A DNA stretch of 64,000 bases from positions 310,001 through 374,000 of the forward strand of contig JAGTJL010000021.1 in assembly GCA_020746875.1 (NCBI GenBank), given 5' to 3'. This document shows, piece by piece, positions 1 to 10,898 of the stretch; position 1 is the first letter of the stretch; each line of letters opens with the position of its first letter. The translations under genes were made by a program, and so were the position numbers. Under the pieces are notes generated by a model. That model worked only from the letters and a program-made list of their open reading frames with translations, was not told where the DNA came from and made no database searches. This DNA is from Rhexocercosporidium sp. MPI-PUGE-AT-0058 (Eukaryota > Ascomycota > Leotiomycetes > Helotiales).

Positions 1-2
1 CA

Positions 3-656
3 GGTATCTCGCACTTGATCTTCTCTTCCCTCCTCAACGTTACCGAGGAATCCAAGGGAAAACTGGTCCACGTCCCACATTTCTACGGCAAGGCCGATAT
101 CGAGAAGTACATCCGTGCCACAGGCTTACCGAGTACTTTCGTCCTGCCTGTATACTTTATGACGAACTACACGGCATTGAGGATGATGGCAAAGCAGGAG
201 GATGGCTCATACTTGCTTGCGTATCCTGTTAGCAAGGATGCGAAGTTTCCGTTGATCCTGAATCAGACATGGGTAAGTTTCTGAGCTGAACATAACCGAG
301 ATAAACAAGACACTTTTGTTGACAAAGCATGTCTCTTCGTCAAAGCCGCTATCAAGAACCAATCTAAGGTTCCTGGAAACCAGATCCTCGCTGCGGCTGA
401 CTATTACACTCCTGAGCAGATCGTTGCTGAATTCACGGAGGTGACGGGCAAGAAAGACAATTTTGTCCAGGTCCCTAGCAAGGTGTACAAATCGTTTCTT
501 CCACCGGCGATTGCACATGAGATGTTGGAGAATCACCTGTTTGTGGAGGAGCCGGGTTATTATGCTGGGAGGAGCTTGGAGGAGAGTCACGCTTTGTTGG
601 ATGGGAAGCTAATTACCTGGACGGATTTCTTGAAGAGGAACATTACGGAATTTTGA
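3..656 (+). CDS. NmrA-like NAD(P)-binding protein, 3' part (5' end outside window)
   Basis: This is the C-terminal half of an NmrA-like, atypical short-chain dehydrogenase/reductase. Such proteins bind NAD(P) through a Rossmann fold and often act as redox sensors or regulators. The part seen starts in mid-fold (HLIFSSLLNVTEESKGKL), followed by the family-typical KADIEKYIRATGLPSTFVLP and later YYTPEQIVAEF, and ends at TAA/TGA-type stop 654-656. I place one intron at 277-327: exon 3-276 and exon 328-656 join as Thr-Trp-Val-Thr-Cys-Leu-Phe-Val-Lys, which matches the family spacing. The donor is then GTTTCT, weaker than the nearby GTAAGT at 273, but the better-looking donor does not keep the frame. 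The Rossmann glycine motif lies outside the window. Family call is firm; substrate unknown. Confidence 0.82.
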
Positions 657-2161
657 ACGTGGTGGAATGGGTATATTAAGGGCTGCTGGATTTGGTTACT
701 GGACAGTAGATAGCAGATATGATGAACTGTTAACAGAAATTTATCGAATTGATATGATCTCTACATCTCATGATCTGAGGAAATTAGCGATTTTGACGTT
801 TTGGTTAATATGGAGGCGAATCACCTGACCATGAATTTGACGCTATAATTTTCTCCTGCTATTTGAAATGTTTCATCGTCTCTAAGATAAGAGCTCAATG
901 AATGGGGCCAGCATCTGAGAAAGGGCTAGAGCCGCGATCGAGTAATATCACGTGACAAACACCTCAAGTTTGGACGCGAGGTATTTTTGGTGTCGCACTA
1001 AATCTTACCCCTTCGTACGAAGTGCGTTGCTCAACGCTTCATCTCGAGTTCACAGCCCCCATGCAGTACAACTATCTCACGTCGCTTTATCAAATTTCCT
1101 CGGTATCAAGTATCAATGTCAAGACCTCATCCCACTCTCTTTGCAATACCTTGTCTCGAAGTGGGGGTAGGGTTGCATCTAGTGGAGCATCCGAGGCCTG
1201 TCCGTAGGGAAAAGAATCCCGACAGCCAGGGCATCCCTTTTGTCCGTCAGCACCTAAAATCCAGTGGTCTTTGGTATTTGTTGCTGATTTGCTGTTACGA
1301 GGACCAAGGTCGGTCATGGACTATGTAATTTGGATGAACCAGCTTGCCCAGCTTTCACATTATCCATAACTTTTGCAGTGAGGTAGGTTTGTGGGAATTT
1401 ACACCGTACAGAGTCTTCCAAGACAAACACCATGGCACGCAGCCAACTCCACTCTGGCGGTATTTAGCCACTATGGCGAAAGAACACTAGAAGCACCACT
1501 TCACTACGCATGACAGGCTCTCCAGCGCGGTCTAATGCTTGCAAAACGGCGACCTAATGCGGACGCTACTGTTCTGCACTGGATCACCCTTGAAGATAGT
1601 GCTCGTGTGGTACCCGTGGATGCTCGGGGGTTCCATTCCAACAAACTCATTGGCGAGTAGGAATGCCATGTTCAAGCCTCTCTGAACTCCCGACGCCAGA
1701 GGGACAAAGCTGCGCAGCCACGCGGAAGTGTGCAGACCTGTTTGGGCAATCCATCCAGCCACGCCATCGGATTCAAATGTGATAGCTCGTCTGCAAGAGC
1801 CCGCGCAAGATCCACGCTCTATCCCTTTATATCTCCCACATCCGTCTTCGACGATGATCGCCTTGTTGCGCGCGGTTTGCACACTGCTGTCCAGCATTCT
1901 CTCCGCTGATTTGTCACAGATGACTGGCGAGTGATGAAGATTGACGGCGACTCGCAGCTTGTCCTTGAACTGGTCCTTGGAGGAGATTGACAGGACACAT
2001 TTTACACACCGTTCTGCCCCTCCTTCGATAACGACGATAACTTTAATTCTACCAATGCTGCCGAACCTCGATCTCTTCGTCCCTACGCCAGAAAGCCGTT
2101 CTTGCTTGTCTAATCTTCGAGTATTCGTTGATGCGCCTGCGAACCACGAACGACCGCAATA
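657..2161. other. Intergenic, no gene recognised
   Basis: Several overlapping open frames of 60-120 codons exist here on both strands (for example 1532-1897 minus), but none shows a recognisable motif, a convincing start context or a splice structure. Most of it is probably the 3' flank of the NmrA-like gene and the promoter of the methyltransferase gene that starts at 2162. Confidence 0.5.
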
Positions 2162-3531
2162 ATGGTACCAACAAAAATGAAAGAATCGGCTATTCCTTCA
2201 TCCATATCTCCCAGAGAGCCTTCCTCGAAGATACCCGTGGAGACCTCGAAAGCAGAATCATCAACACCTATCCCTATCGAGTCTTCCATGCCACAAGCAC
2301 CATTACGGGAAGCCGAACTCTCGGCAGAAGAACAAGCAATCGCACAAGCCCACAATGCAGACACACGGGCAGCAGTGGAGCAAGCACAAGCCGAAATAGA
2401 GGTAGATAATGGATCAGACACAACATCAGATACAGCGTCGGTGTCTGATGCGGGATACGAAACGGACTCAATGTATTCGGCATCGACGTCTATCTCGAGC
2501 AGCGTGAGGGACTTTGCGTTCGAGAATGGCCGGAGATACCACAAGTTCAGAGAAGGTTCATACAACTTCCCCAACGACCCGAGTGAGCAAGATAGGGAGG
2601 ACATGAAGCATGCTATGATGGTGAATCTGCTAGGGGGACGGTTACATTTTGCACCGCTTGGAGAAAATCCAGGGAATGTGTTGGACATGGGAACGGGAAC
2701 TGGAATTTGGGCTATTGAAAGTTGGTCCATACCTTTCTTTCAAGATCAGATATGTAGTAAAGGTCCGAGGGCAGGAGAGGCTAACGTTGAATTACCTCAG
2801 TGGGCGACTTATATCCCAGCGCGAATATCCTCGGTGTTGATCTCAGTCCCATACAGCCCGATTGGGTCCCTCCAAATGTCAGATTTATGGTGGACGACGT
2901 GGAATCGCCATGGCTGAAGCCTCCGAACTACTACGACTACATCCACTCACGGCATACAGTGATGGCTATTAGGAATTGGCCTTTGTTGATGAAGCGAGCT
3001 TTAGAGTAAGTCTCTACAGGTAATTCGACGATTGAAAGCTGATCAGAAGCAAGACATTTAAAACCGGGCGGTTGGATGGAGATGCAAGAAATACATCACC
3101 ACCCCTACTGTCACGATGGCTCTATGCCTCCCGACCACCCGGTCTCCCAATACTGGACCCTGATCCACGACGCACTACATAACCTGGGCGTGAATTTCAA
3201 CGCAACTCTCCTCCTGGAGAATATGATGCGAGAAGCAGGTTTCGTGAACGTCTCTACACGGGTGTTCCACGTCCCGATTGGACAGTGGCCGAAGAACAAA
3301 GTGCTTAAGATGGTTGGGTTGTATTGGAGAACTATTCTGATCGATGGCTTGCAGCCGATTGCTTTGGGCCCAATGACGAGAGGGTTGAAGTGGTCGAAGG
3401 AGCAGGTTGAGGTTTGGTTGATTGAGGTTAGGAAAGCGTACATGGATGCTTGGGTGCATTCGCACATGCCCTTACATATTATCTGTGGGCAGAAACCAGA
3501 GGAGGGCGGTAGGACAGTACCTGCTGCGTGA
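2162..3531 (+). CDS. LaeA-like SAM-dependent methyltransferase
   Basis: Three exons, 2162-2720, 2801-3005 and 3054-3531, give 413 residues. Intron 1 has a CTAAC branch site and ends CTCAG. For intron 2 only the acceptor AAG at 3051-3053 keeps the frame, giving LEHLKPGGWMEMQE. After an acidic, disordered N-terminus (about 1-120) comes the class I methyltransferase domain: YHKFREGSYNFPND, motif I VLDMGTGTGIWAIE (near 173-186, SAM binding), the acidic strand NILGVDLSPIQP, DDVESPW, and the post-motif HLKPGG. This arrangement is typical of the large fungal LaeA/TAM-like family. A few members control secondary metabolism, but most have unknown substrates, so a regulatory role is only an inference. 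The downstream neighbour is another methyltransferase of a different family. Confidence 0.88.
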
Positions 3532-5963
3532 GGTGGGATGGAATCCAAGAAGAGAGGGGGCATCCGACCTGTGGGTTCGGCTTATTGGCTTTACAGCTTG
3601 CTATCACGGTTTTGTCAGGTGGTATCTGGAGTAGCATCTGGGTGGGATCACGTCTAGCATCTTGAGCGAGGGGCATTACACGAACGTATGATTAATGACC
3701 ATCTGCTTAAGGCGTTGATATAGCTAGCGAGCGAGCATATGATAGATAGACCCGCGAAGGTTTTAAAGGTCGTTGGAGTCAGGCTTGGAAAAATGAATCT
3801 AGGATGGTTACACGATCTCATGTCGATCGCGCTTCGCGATCAATCTAGCTATCGATATCATATCGGATCTGAGAATCCAGCAAGATATAATGCAATAGAT
3901 GCAGGGCCTACCCAACAGCATCGCTTGCTTATCTACAAGATCTTCACCTCTCTCGCTTGTATCACCGTTAACATCGCGTGTTCTTTCCATATTTCTCTTG
4001 TTCTTATTCTTATCCTTATCTTGATCTTCCTATTTCTCCAAGCTTTTTGCTGGCATGCGTCCACTTCACTTTCACTCAATCCGCTGCGGCCGCACGAACA
4101 TGAAATAAAAGCAACGAATCATGGAGAGAGCATGGGCAGCGGCCGGCCAGATGTGTGGGAGCATTGCATTGGAGCTCGGTTAGAGAGGGGGGTGGGGGGA
4201 GCCAATTGTGGAAAGATTCGGTTCGATGATTGTGGTTATGTGATTTGCCTCATGGTGCGTACCCGTCTAAGTTCAGAACGCCTAAAAGCCCTCGCTGCAC
4301 TTTGAGATGCGGACGCTGGAGACTACGCTATGACGCTATGCAACCAGGATGGAAGACGTCTCTGAAAAGTACGTAGCGTGCTCAGAGATCAGATCTGATA
4401 GGCTGGTGTCGCCGAGCCGCCCGCGGTCAGGTAGAGTCTTAGTGGTAGGCTAAGGAGGATGGACGAGGACGAGGGCGGGCAGCGGGACGTTTGCCCGGAC
4501 GGACACAACGGGACGGGGACGGGCCGGGGCAATTTTTGGAAGTTCTGGAAGCAGGAACATGAAGGTGGGATGGAGATGCGATGCCAGGCATGTGGGACAC
4601 TCTTTGCGGGACGGTTCTACTCCAGCGTTTGAGAGTTTTGTTTTGACTTGGTATGAGAGAGAGTGGATGGAGTTGTTGATTACTAAAGAGTAGCTTCAAG
4701 CGCTGAAGTACTGAAGTGTTGAAGGACTGACAGCACAGAGTCCAGCTGGCCCAAGAAAGCCAAAGAAAAAGAAGACTGGTCTGAAATGCCAGGCACACCA
4801 AAGATACCGCGGGATTGCCTCATCCCGTTGATAACTTGACAACATTCTGTCCCGCGCCGCTCATTTCTTCAGCACTGTCGTCACCCCACTATTATCGGCT
4901 TGTAGTCCATTGATAAGCTTGGAAACCCTCCTTTACTGCAGCCTCGGTTTTGATATCACATCAGGAACTCCTGAGTTGGGACAGCTTTTTACTAGCCTGG
5001 GATCGGACGGGCCAAAGCTGGAAAGCTTCCACCCTAGATGTTGTCTTGTACGGGCCTTTGATGGCAAGCCCCATAGATGCTGGACCTGGGAAGGATGAGG
5101 GCTTCGATTTCCCCTCGTTTTGGTCCCTGAGACCTGCCAGATGGGTAAGTAGCAGGGGCCGAGATGTTCCCAAGAAACGGTTGTCAAGGTTAAAGAAAGC
5201 TAGCATCTACCTGGTTATCCCAAGCCGGACGACCCCTACAATTGGACAAGGGCATCAGTGATGTCCCCGCACCAGCTCGTCCTATCTGAACTCTCTTTTT
5301 CTTATCTTCTTGCATCCCTTCTAAAATACATTTTCATTTCTTCCTGTTTGTCTGTCGCTTTATTTGCGCGTGTTTGCTTTTACCGCCCTAGGAATAAGTG
5401 TGTTGTTGATAGCGGGTAGAGGAGAGACATAACTACCTGAATCTGTCGGAAGACTTTTGGAATACTGCGCTGATTGGACGGATGTAGCTCATTGACTGAT
5501 CAAACATTGTATTGGTTTTAAGAGCAGGGTAGCCATTCGATTCGCGGATCGGCATCGCTTCATTTTCCAAGGACCTGGGATTGGGATTTGGAAACTTCGT
5601 TTCGCATGGGTCTTTGGGGTGTATCACGCCATAATTGTTCCGGGCGAGCAAAGTGGAGGATTTTGTGTTGTACAAGAAGGAAGGTAACACCAGGAGACGG
5701 ACGGGTGTTGGGCAAGACCGGGTGGTACAAAGAGACGAATATACAATACCAGCGCGCTGTGATCGTTGGGCAATTGATCTGGTATGAGGAGTATGGTCAG
5801 GATACGACTTACGGGAAACCGCAGAAGTGTCGCGTCGAGGAGCGTTCGATTCGCAAGGACTCCCACGTGTGGAAGTCTGCAAACCATTCAACAAGGTCGC
5901 AATTATAGTGCTGCAACCATACCACTTCCCAGGAGAATATCCACCTACTTTAATTCAAGAACG
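3532..5963. other. Long intergenic stretch, no supported gene
   Basis: There is no conserved motif in any frame. The pyrimidine-rich tracts on the plus strand around 3985-4040 and 5283-5360 resemble the CT-rich core promoters of filamentous fungi, so an unannotated transcript or a long 5' leader of the O-methyltransferase gene is possible. The open frames at 3739-4305 (plus) and 4439-4801 (minus) have no domain and overlap CT- or purine-rich tracts that stay open by composition. Confidence 0.45.
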
Positions 5964-7356
5964 ATGTCAACTATGGCTTCAACGTCAAAGCTCATTGAGC
6001 TCGCTGCAACTATTACGAAGGAGACGGAAAAATTGGACAAGTACATGAAAGAGAATGGACTTCCTGCGCCATCTTTTGAGGCAGATGGACCTTCAAACTT
6101 TCCGAAACTAGACGGGGAGATGAAGAAAGCCAGGGAGGAGGTTGTGCGAGCTACGAAGGAGTTGGGAGATTTAGTCACAGGACCAACTGAAAGTGTGAGG
6201 TGGATGGCTTGGGATGTAAGTTTTATTTCCCACGACTGCGGGATCAGTGCTGATGAATATAGCACAACAATTCTCTTTCGCTACATGCCATTTACCACTA
6301 CAAGATCGGTATGTCAAATCTCCTAGGAGGAACTTCCATCTGACAGTTCTAGCACAATCATTTCCCATCAATGAAACCGCCACTTTCGCTGAAATAGCCT
6401 CAAAAGTCGGTCTTGACGAGCTCAACGTCCGGCGCTTCCTCCGTCACGCCATGACGAACAGGATCTTCAAAGAAGTCTCCCCGGGCATCGTAGCTCATAC
6501 AGCAGCGAGCCGCGTCCTAGCTGAAGACAAGATGATGAATGACTGGGTCGGCTTCTGCGTCGAAGACATGTGGCCCGCTGCATCCCAGACCATTCCCGCC
6601 ATCGAGCTCAACCCCGCCGCCAGCGAAGCCACGCAAACGGGCTTCTGCCTCTCAAACAACACCACGGATATCGAACCTATGTTCGCGACGTTTGGGAAGT
6701 CTCCCCTGCGCGCTAAACGCATGGGTGGTGCCATGGTCTCGTTGACGGGCGGAGAGGGATACGAACTCTCGTATCTGCTTGACAACTATGACTGGGCATC
6801 TCTGGACGCAAAGGGGGCGACGATTGTTGATATTGGCGGTTCGCATGGTTTCGTGTGCGTTGCTCTCGCGGAACGGTATCCGAACTTGAAGTTCGTGGTG
6901 CAGGATTTGCCGAAGACGGTTGCGTCGGCGCCGAGACTGCCAGCTGAGATCGCGGACAGGATTACGTTCCAGGCGCATGATTTCCACACCGAACAGCCTG
7001 TCAAAGGGGCGGATATCTATCTGTACCGCTGGATCTTGCATAATCATTCTGATAAGTATGCGGTGAAGATGCTGAGACAGCTTATCCCGGCGCTGAAGAG
7101 AGGCGCGAAGGTTGTTATTAATGATCATTGCTTGCCGGAGCCGGGGCGGGAGAGTATGTGGGATGAGAAGATTATCCGGACGATGGATCTGGTTATGTTG
7201 ACGTTGCTTAACGCGCAGGAGAGGACGGAGGGGGAGTTTAGGGAGTTGTTTGGGAAGGCGGATGGGCGGTTTGGGTTCTTGGGCGCGAGGAGGGTGGAGG
7301 GGTGTAGGATGAGTGTTGTGGAGGCTGTTTGGGAGGGGGAGGACTTTGGTGGTTAG
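5964..7356 (+). CDS. Fungal O-methyltransferase (COMT/plant-type family)
   Basis: Exons 5964-6215, 6263-6308 (only 46 nt) and 6347-7356 give 435 residues, the usual size for fungal O-methyltransferases acting on polyketide or phenolic hydroxyls. The first about 130 residues form the helical dimerisation and winged-helix part (ATFAEIASKVGLDELNVRRFLRHAMTNRIF). The SAM domain has motif I VDIGGSHGF (about residue 260), VVQDLPKTV, then ADIYLYRWILHNHSD with the family's catalytic-base His (about residue 329), and KVVINDHCLPEPG. Joining the 46-nt exon gives HNNSLSLHAIYHYKI, which is natural for the family. An in-frame ATG at 5784 would add 60 residues rich in Arg and Ser with no Asp or Glu; see findings. 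Substrate cannot be read from sequence. Confidence 0.9.
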
Positions 7357-7692
7357 GCGGTGGTGAGTAGTGGTGAGTGGGAAAATATGGCTTTGAGGGG
7401 GGTTTGTTGTTGGTGGTGTTTGGGGGAGAGGGATTTTTGATTGGTTTTTGTTCGGGAAAGGAGGCTTAGTGGGGTTTAATGTTTGGTAAGGGGGTTTCTG
7501 ATACCGCTTTGGATTTAATGCCGTTCTGGGTGTCTTGAGGGGAGAGAATACACGTTTGTTTTTTGTAGATATCCCTTTGCAGTCAACTTTATGCCAGTTT
7601 TTCATGCTTCGCGGAAGTGATATTTGGTGACTTGGATATCATATCAGAAGTCGAGGGCGTGAGGAATACACGCATTGATTCCGCACCTTCCT

Positions 7693-7959
7693 TTAGCTTC
7701 TTCTCGGCCTTCTTCGTCGCCTTGCCAAGTTCCTGCTATTTAACCTTCTGTCTGTGTTCTCTAACTTCTTGCTTGGGAGTTGCGTCTTTTGAGACTGCTG
7801 CTTTGGAGCCGTAGGGACAGATGTTGTAATATTTCTGGGGATGGGGGAGGATGTGATTAGGGTTAGGGTAGTTTGGATATGACAATGTTAAGGATTGAGG
7901 AAGGGTGAGATGGGGGCTTACAGTGCAGTACCATAGGTGGATAGGTTAGTGTTGGACAT
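7693..7959 (-). CDS. Possible small spliced ORF, 59 residues (doubtful)
   Basis: On the minus strand an ATG at 7959 (context GACAATGTCC) opens a 38-nt exon ending at 7922 with donor GTAAGC. An excellent acceptor (CTAACCCTAATC branch region, then CCCCAG) follows at 7835, and exon 7834-7693 closes with TAA. The product would be basic, ending in an Arg-rich tail. However, a second frame of the same exon reads as Lys/Glu-rich helix on both sides of a single TAG at about 7740-7743 (VREHRQKVK, stop, QELGKATKKAEKKLKEG). Splicing at these sites does not enter that frame. Either the short protein is real, or this is a damaged small gene, or both are chance. No family is recognised. Confidence 0.3.
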
Positions 7960-8424
7960 TGTCGGGGGCGAGTTTTGTCGGGTTTGGTTGGCTGAGAGAA
8001 CTCTGGGGACCTTGCTGGGCATTATATGGTCTGGGAAGATGGACTTTAGAGGTATGTCGTGGCCCGTGGATGGGAGGGAGGTGTGGTCCCTTTTTTAAGT
8101 TGAGGTGATTTGAGGCGCTGGAGTCGGAAGAAGGACTGGATTCAGTATACCGCTGAACTGAGGCTGCGGCAATTCTCTTCGTTACACATTCCATGATGTT
8201 GTTGAGTCTAGCACATCTTTGAAAATTGACCATTCACAGCAGCAGCAAGCGGTGTCCGGTGTTGAATTCTTGCTCCGAAGCGAAAAGTGTGAGAATACAA
8301 TAAATAAACAATAGCTTCCGATTGGTTTGCCCAAGTGGTAAAAGATTAGTACAATGATACATGAATGCATAAATTAAATACACTCAGACTACAGATATCG
8401 CATAATCACCTCGAAAGTCGACAT

Positions 8425-8707
8425 CTACATCACACAGCAGCAACCTCCCTCCTTTTTGGCAGGTCCTTCGCTCAGTGGATTTGGTGCGGACGCCTGTGTG
8501 GTACTTTTTCTCTTCTTTTCATCCTTCCCCGCCTTGGTTCTTTGCATCGGGATAGGGATAGTTGTGGCATGCTCAATTCTCTCGAAGTTTCTGTGGAGAC
8601 TATTCGTCAGTTATCCTCGAGACATTATTGCATGCTGAGACAGGAGTGGGTGGGCGAGGGTGAAGTCACTCTCCACGTATCTTATCCCGAGGTGATACGC
8701 CGGACAT
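8425..8707 (-). CDS. Small CaaX-box protein, 67 residues, two exons
   Basis: This gene is too short for ordinary ORF calling. Exon 1 (8707-8670) starts in a strong context (CCACCATGTCC) and encodes MSGVSPRDKIRG plus two bases. The intron (8669-8591, 79 nt) has donor GTGACT, branch CTGAC and acceptor CACAG. Exon 2 (8590-8425) continues ENFERIEHATTIPIPM. The protein is hydrophilic, with a polybasic stretch KDEKKRK, and ends KKEGGCCCVM followed by TAG. The last four residues CCVM fit a CaaX box with Met, which favours farnesylation; the extra preceding Cys could be palmitoylated, and the basic patch would favour inner-membrane binding. There is no GTPase domain upstream (no P-loop, DTAGQE or NKxD code was found), and it does not look like a G-protein gamma subunit or a pheromone precursor. 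Function unknown. Confidence 0.65.
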
Positions 8708-10898
8708 GGTGGATAATGTTCCGTTGGGGTAAATTTGTGGATGCTTAAGGGATATGGGCAATTTTATGTCTTGTTTTTGACCCGATGCGATGATCTGAAG
8801 GTCAAATTACGTTTCTGTCTCCTTTATGGAGCTGCTAAATGAGGCTAGTTACTTTATTGAAGTTTTGTGGCTTTTGCTTGAAGGTTATTTGCTAATTTTT
8901 GAAATGTCTGAAAGCGAAAGATTTAGGAGGACAGTAGAACAAAAATGTGGTATTTATAATTTATGGACTGGATGGTGCGAATGGGGATAATGAATGTAGT
9001 TGACAGTAGTTGTAGAAGCTCTGAATCATTCGCAGATTGGCATCTTCGATTCACAATGCCCATGCAGCACCAAGCCAGTCAGGTAGCACAAACACTTGCG
9101 TCTTTCCTACGCTTTGTAGTTGAAACAGGTCTGAAAGAGCTAAGCATAGAATAGCAGTACATATCTGTCGCGCTGCTCAGCGTTTTGGCCTCCCTTGTTC
9201 CTTAAGTGAAGCATAGTAAGCGAGAATCAAGATGCAAAAGTAAACATAGAGCTGCGTCCCCTGGGCTCATATATTAACCTAGAGGTGTATATAAATTGCC
9301 GTGCTACTCCTAATGTGTATCAAGATAGCTCCCAGTCTGAATGAGTATATTTTATTTGAGCTTGCCTAGTCACCAATTGCGCCTTCCCTTACTTCCTAAC
9401 CCCACCTTTCCGATTTTCCGTCCCTTCCCACTCAAACAGCCCCTTCATCTAATTTTTCAAACAAACAAATGGTCCTTTCTAATTTTTCTACTCTAAATTC
9501 CCACTGTTATCTGTCCATATCCTCCTCCCGTCCTCTTTCTCTTCCTCTCCCCATTCCACCCAATCCACAACCAACCAGCTCAACATTCTGCCCCCCCTCA
9601 TTACCTCGAAATATATCCCCTCTCAGCAGCCAAACCCAGTCCTCCAGCGTCTCTCCTACACCCTGCACCATTATGGAACAACCAATCTACCGAGGGGAGT
9701 ATCTCAGCTGATGAAGGAACGACTTTATTCCTGAAGCTCCTCCCACGAAAGAATGTCCGGACCGCTGAAAGCGTAATTAGACCACAAGGCGGCATTAGAG
9801 CGGGATAATTTTCTGGTGCTGCTGAGAGTTTTCTTCTGCGACTTTTATTTCCAGGAGCAGACTCGTTGCTGGGGGGCTTGGACCTTTTGTTTGTTTGATC
9901 TCGACAATACCTGTCAACCTACCTACCCACCCTATCGTCTTAGATGTGGGAGATGTCACTGGTGGGAGCGGCTCCGATCGATTTTGGTTGACAAGATCAG
10001 AATTTAAGTTTGTTCTTTTCCCCCTGACTTCTTGCCCTCCTCACACATTCTAGTACCCTTTAAATGACTAGAAACAGGACTATCTCTGTGAAGGATTGCG
10101 GTCTCCAAGCCTATTTTAAACTCGCATCTCGAGTCCCTATGTATGATGGCTGCCCCTAATACCTCATTCGTAGGTAGCCTTTCTTCTACTCAGCATCTAG
10201 CATGTATGGCCAGATATCTCCTTCTTCGATCAATGTCATTCTACTACGCACTGTCGCCCCCTCCCTCTCATGTGCAAGTCTTTCTTGACCATGGAAATCT
10301 TTCTCCGCTATCTCACGGGTCATCGCAAGTGGCTGATGCTCGCTTGACCCACTGCACACATGCCTTGTTATAGTCCATGGAGATTCGCAGAGCTGCTGCT
10401 TGTCTCCCTCGTACGTTCGCATATCTGCTTCTCATACTCCATGAAGCGCCTGGTTTGAACAATCGACCATTGCTTACTTGCTACTTCGTTATTTCCCTCG
10501 AAATTTGGCTGTCATATCTTGACTTCAAGTGTTCCGAGTGTGGTGTTCGATTATCTAGTCTTGATTCAAGGACTACGTGTGATTCTGCGCTCACTTCATT
10601 TTGTCGAACATTTCATCTCCCTAATTTGATCGGCATTGTCGATTGTATATATTGGTACTTGGCACTTGGTGCTTGCCAATCCCTTGCTGGGCACAGCATG
10701 AGACTTTGTAGCAAACCTCAAGATTAAAAAATACCCATTTTGTTGTGGTATCCGAGTCTCAGATGGAGCAGTAATCACAGACTCGAGAACTTGCGGGTTG
10801 CAAAAGAAGATAGGACCCTCATGTTGATGAGGTTGCTTGAAGTTTGCTTTCTGTATCGTCTACTCCTAATCACTGTATTCGTTCCTTTTGCAAAGACA
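8708..10898. other. Long intergenic region with pyrimidine-rich tracts
   Basis: About 2.2 kb between the divergent small CaaX gene and the 3' end of the Rqc2 gene. The plus strand is strongly CT-rich from about 9370 to 9700, which keeps frames open by composition. A frame running into 9700-9800 reads as plausible protein for about 40 codons but has no domain, and I could not attach it to an exon structure. No RNA gene was recognised. Confidence 0.45.

Noticed and set aside
3739..4305. Plus-strand frame of 188 codons
   Set aside because: Low-complexity hydrophobic middle from a CT-rich tract, no domain.
6652..7605. Long minus-strand frame of 317 codons
   Set aside because: Antisense of the O-methyltransferase; Pro/Arg-rich translation without a domain.
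8425..9200. Ras/Rho GTPase ending in the CaaX box
   Set aside because: No P-loop, DTAGQE-like or NKxD coding words upstream; the two-exon short gene explains the CaaX end fully.
9469..9795. CT-rich open frames on both strands
   Set aside because: Stay open because pyrimidine tracts lack stop codons; no motif or start context.
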